Shown: piece after piece, positions 61,071 through 64,000 of the stretch
Position numbering within the stretch: position 1 is the first letter of the stretch
Layout of the letters: the number at the start of each line of letters is the position of its first letter
Assembly (NCBI GenBank): GCA_963976435.1
Contig: CAXBKQ010000015.1
Coordinates: 1-64,000 of the forward strand
Direction: 5' to 3'
Source of the DNA: CAKZNE01 sp963976435
GTDB taxonomy: Bacteria; Bacteroidota; Bacteroidia; Flavobacteriales; Schleiferiaceae
Length of the DNA stretch: 64,000 nt
Program-made: the position numbers and the translations under genes
Notes under the pieces: generated by a model
The model's database searches: none
Seen by the model: the letters and a program-made list of their open reading frames with translations, nothing else
What the model was told of the DNA's origin: nothing

Positions 61071-62204
61071 CTAGACCAAAGACAATAGATATCCTAATAC
61101 CATTCCTCCAAAAACAATAAATAAGGAGCTTAGTTTTTTAGGTCCAAAAGTGAAGAAGATTCCAAAAAGTAGAATGAGTATAGACTTCCAATCTACAATG
61201 GAGTGCAGAACCAATCTATAAGAAACTGCCAGCATAATACTTACGGCTCCAACATTTACACCATCTAAAAAAGATCTGGCAATTTTAGACTTGCTCAGTT
61301 TTGGAATGATGGGGTTGAGAATTAAAACAAAAATAAAGGAGGGTAAAAATATCCCAGCCGTAGCCGCCAAAGCACCACTAAAGCCTTGTAATTGATATCC
61401 CACAAAAGTGGCCGCAGTAAGAACAGGTCCAGGCGTAAATTGACCCATAGCTATAGCATCTAGCAATTGGGATTCGCTTAGCCATTGAAGTTTATCTACC
61501 AGCTCTCCATCTAGGTAGGCAATAAGAACATAACCACTTCCAAAAAGGATGCAGCCGACTTTTAAAAACAGCAAAAAAATATGACTTAGGGATATTTTCT
61601 TTATGAGGGGAACGCTGAACAATAAGAATAGAGGAGAAATGGCTTTTGTATTAAGATTGCGATTTAGGAATCCAAACCAGAGCATAGCTATTATTCCAGA
61701 TGAAACTACAGCAACAGGCTCACTCATTCCCAAAAAAACTGCCACTACCATTAATCCCCCAATAATTCCCAGCTGGTAGTTTTTGAAGGCCTTTTTACCC
61801 AGCTTAAATATGGCTCCAAAAATAATGGCAATAACGGCAGGTTGAATTCCATTAAAGAAAGGAGCTATTTCTGGAACTTCTCCGTATTCGCCATAAAACC
61901 ATGCTAAGGCCAAAGTGAGAACAACTGCCGGAAAAATAAATGCCAGCCCAGCTGCAAAAAGTCCAATTTTTCCTGCTCGTTCATGACCACAATGCATGGT
62001 CATTTCTGTACTATTAGGACCAGGAATTAGGTTTGTTGCCCCCATTAGGTCTAAAAAATGCTGGCGGCTCATCCATTTTCTTTTGCTTACCACCTCCTCT
62101 TCCATCATAGCGATGTGGGCGGCAGGGCCTCCAAAACCAATTAGTCCAAGCCTAAAAAAAACTTTTACTACTTCTGGAAGATTGGACAATGAATTTTTAG
62201 ACAA
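61071..62204 (-). CDS. chrA: Chromate transporter ChrA (long form)
   Basis: 377 residues with two homologous halves, the long-chain CHR form. The first half begins 'VFFRLGLIGFGGPAAHIAMMEEEVVSKRKWMS' and has 'NLIPGPNSTEMTMHCGHERAG'; the second begins 'LFLKVGCILFGSGYVLIAYLDGELVDK' and has 'AMGQFTPGPVLTAATFVGYQLQG'. About ten membrane segments. It exports chromate across the inner membrane, probably with proton exchange. It lies 21 bp from the Na/Pi cotransporter gene upstream on the same strand. Confidence 0.94.
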   Translation of the reverse strand: MSKNSLSNLPEVVKVFFRLGLIGFGGPAAHIAMMEEEVVSKRKWMSRQHFLDLMGATNLIPGPNSTEMTMHCGHERAGKIGLFAAGLAFIFPAVVLTLALAWFYGEYGEVPEIAPFFNGIQPAVIAIIFGAIFKLGKKAFKNYQLGIIGGLMVVAVFLGMSEPVAVVSSGIIAMLWFGFLNRNLNTKAISPLFLLFSVPLIKKISLSHIFLLFLKVGCILFGSGYVLIAYLDGELVDKLQWLSESQLLDAIAMGQFTPGPVLTAATFVGYQLQGFSGALAATAGIFLPSFIFVLILNPIIPKLSKSKIARSFLDGVNVGAVSIMLAVSYRLVLHSIVDWKSILILLFGIFFTFGPKKLSSLFIVFGGMVLGYLLSLV

Positions 62205-62225
62205 TTCCTAAATTATTGAGATCTA

Positions 62226-64000
62226 TTAAATTTTACCTTGAACGGCTTCACTAACATTGATTACATGATCTCCAATTTTTTCCAATTGAGAAAAAATATC
62301 ATTGTACACAATACTACCCCTTATATTCTCGTCACCTTTTTCAATTTTCTTGAGATATGCCTTTTTTAAGGAAGTTCTCAATTCATTTATTTCCTTTTCA
62401 ATAGAAATGGCTTTTTCAATAGTAATAGAGCCATACTCGGATGATAAATTAGCATTCATCACGTTAAAAGCTCTGTCTACAAAATCAAACATTTTATTGA
62501 GGTTATCCCTTTGTTCAGGTTCAAAATATACCTTTTTATCATTTTTCCTTTCAAAGGTTTTTGACATTTGAAAGAAGATATCTCCAATTCTTTCAAGGTC
62601 GTTGGTAATGCTTAACATGGACCTAACTTCCAAACTGTTTTTAACCGACATTTCGGTAACAGAAACCTTTTCTAAAAACTGGGCAATTTCAACCTCTACT
62701 CTATCAGTAATCTCTTCATATTTGGCAATTTTCTCCATCATCTTAACCCTTTTTTTCTTACTAGGGTTGTTTAGAATGGTTCGTGCAAATTCAGACATTC
62801 TGGAGGTGGTATTACCAAATTTTGCAACTTCCTTTTTGGCTTCCATCAATGCCAGTCCAGGAGCAGAAACAACGTTTCCACCAATATAGTCTAGTTTAAA
62901 CTCTTCATCCTCATCACTTTTGGATTTTACTGTTCGTTCTACTGTTCTAACTAGTTGAGGAACAAACCAAATCATGACCAGCACATTGGCCAGATTAAAT
63001 AAGGTATGGAACAAAGCAATACCGGAATTCGCCATTTCAGTATCCGCAGCATTAAAGGAACTTCCTCCGATAAAAAATCCTACTAAATCAGTAAACCAAG
63101 GAAAAACAATTAACATCCAAGTTACACCCACCACATTGAATAGAGAATGAATCCTTGCTGATCTTTTAGCATGAACATTCCCTATCATAGAAGCCAATTC
63201 TGCTGTAATGGTAGTACCTATGTTTTCCCCTAAAATCATAGCACAAGCCACTTCATATGGAATAATTCCTTTAGAAACCATGGTAAGGGTAAGGGCCATT
63301 GCAGCAGAAGAGGATTGTACCACAATAGTTACCAAAGCTCCCAATGCTACAAACATAATATTACTGAGTACTGGGATATCCTTAAAATCAATAAAAAATT
63401 TCACCAAGGCTGAGTCTTTATCCAAATCCGGCACAGCGTCTTTCAAGAACTGAAGACCAATAAACAGGATGGCAAAACCAATAATGGAATTAGCTATTTC
63501 CTTAGCTCTGGGGAAGGTCATAAAAATGAAGGGAATACCGAGGGCTATTAACATAAGAGCATAACTGGATATACTCACCTTAAAGCCCAATAATAATACT
63601 AACCAAGCGGTAATAGTGGTACCGATATTCGCACCCATCATTACTCCTGCTGATTGTCTTAAATTTAATAATCCGGCATTTACCAAACTTACGGTCATTA
63701 CAGTAGTTACGGAAGAAGACTGTACAATAGCCGTGGAAGCAAAACCTGTAAACACTCCTTTCACCCTATTCGAGGTAATGGATCCAAGCATCTGGCGAAG
63801 CTTTGGCCCAGAAGCCCTTTGAAGTCCATCACTCATCACTTTCATCCCAAAGATGAATAAACCAAGTGAACCAAAAAGAATAAGAAATTTTAAAATCCCC
63901 CATTTTCTTTCAGTTTTTACCTTGATTTTATCAGACCATACCACATTAGCGTTTTCTTCATCAATTACAGGAACATCTCCTTTTTCGGGAAGGCCTACAT
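62226..64000 (-). CDS. Na+/Pi cotransporter with PhoU-like domain, N-terminus cut by window edge
   Basis: The frame stays open through 64000, so the N-terminus is missing; at least 591 residues are present. A GTG at 63944 could start a 572-residue protein, but the upstream frame reads 'GLPEKGDVPVIDEENANVVWSD' without stops, so an extracytoplasmic N-terminal extension, common in Bacteroidota relatives, is likely. The membrane domain has two 'QSSS' repeats ('AIVQSSSVTTVMTVSLVNAGLL' and 'IVVQSSSAAMALTLTMVSKG') and 'GANIGTTITAWLV' / 'GENIGTTITAELA'. The C-terminal ~200 residues are PhoU-like helices ('NDLERIGDIFFQMS', 'LEKIGDHVINVSEAV'). Sodium-dependent phosphate uptake. Confidence 0.92.
   Translation of the reverse strand, partial: VGLPEKGDVPVIDEENANVVWSDKIKVKTERKWGILKFLILFGSLGLFIFGMKVMSDGLQRASGPKLRQMLGSITSNRVKGVFTGFASTAIVQSSSVTTVMTVSLVNAGLLNLRQSAGVMMGANIGTTITAWLVLLLGFKVSISSYALMLIALGIPFIFMTFPRAKEIANSIIGFAILFIGLQFLKDAVPDLDKDSALVKFFIDFKDIPVLSNIMFVALGALVTIVVQSSSAAMALTLTMVSKGIIPYEVACAMILGENIGTTITAELASMIGNVHAKRSARIHSLFNVVGVTWMLIVFPWFTDLVGFFIGGSSFNAADTEMANSGIALFHTLFNLANVLVMIWFVPQLVRTVERTVKSKSDEDEEFKLDYIGGNVVSAPGLALMEAKKEVAKFGNTTSRMSEFARTILNNPSKKKRVKMMEKIAKYEEITDRVEVEIAQFLEKVSVTEMSVKNSLEVRSMLSITNDLERIGDIFFQMSKTFERKNDKKVYFEPEQRDNLNKMFDFVDRAFNVMNANLSSEYGSITIEKAISIEKEINELRTSLKKAYLKKIEKGDENIRGSIVYNDIFSQLEKIGDHVINVSEAVQGKI

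Overview
The window is an AT-rich chromosomal segment from a member of the Bacteroidota, most likely Flavobacteriales; the genus cannot be fixed from the sequence alone. The evidence is several secreted proteins ending in type IX secretion (T9SS, Por) C-terminal sorting domains, promoters of the Bacteroidota TTTG/TAnnTTTG type, and families typical of the phylum (DUF2723, DUF4296, DUF6132, DUF6428, LruC). I see no insertion sequence, phage, CRISPR array or rRNA. One tRNA gene (Gln) is present. Both window ends cut through genes.

Layout. 1-5.8 kb: two tandem, paralogous, very large secreted kelch-type proteins on the minus strand, the first cut by the window edge. 6-10.3 kb: mscL, then an arsenic-resistance operon (ArsR, DUF6428, LMW-PTP-type arsenate reductase, ACR3 efflux pump) followed by small membrane proteins and two rhodaneses. 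10.3-13.5 kb: two secreted proteins and tRNA-Gln. 13.8-25.5 kb: a DUF2723/TMEM260-like membrane protein, a NodB deacetylase, two more rhodaneses, M13 and M61 metallopeptidases, and an FtsX-type ABC transporter. 25.5-29 kb: a gene-poor stretch with structured RNA signals and a small ORF, then a sigma-54-type response regulator with its histidine kinase, starting at tandem palindromes. 29-33.3 kb: 2-oxoacid:ferredoxin oxidoreductase (KorAB) with NifU-like and Mrp Fe-S proteins. 33.4-43.2 kb: housekeeping and transport genes (GNAT, methyltransferase, Nramp-like transporter, trypsin-like protease, cyclase, HemW, histidine kinase, polyprenol-P mannose synthase, dihydroorotase, DUF4296 lipoprotein). 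43.2-47.7 kb: an epimerase, a truncated T9SS cargo, an intact T9SS cargo and TyrS. 47.9-58.6 kb: a surface/regulatory block: LruC lipoprotein, NarL-type regulator, TPR histidine kinase, an outer-membrane-like protein and a 1671-residue repeat protein with a LamG domain. 58.7-64 kb: secreted and lipoproteins, a LuxE-type acyl-protein synthetase, ChrA, and an Na/Pi cotransporter cut by the right edge.

The most interesting signals are: (1) three promoters upstream of the TPR kinase, the membrane-protein gene and the giant repeat gene that share the same upstream element and exactly the same spacing to the -7 box, suggesting one regulon next to its own two-component system; (2) a roughly 155-nt candidate structured RNA with a 9-bp closing stem and U-tract, followed by a second terminator-like hairpin just before the ABC operon; (3) two 16-bp palindromes exactly 22 bp apart at the start of the sigma-54 regulator gene; (4) natural variants at family-defining residues in TyrS and the Nramp-like protein; (5) an arsenic operon linked to a YgaP-like membrane protein and rhodaneses.
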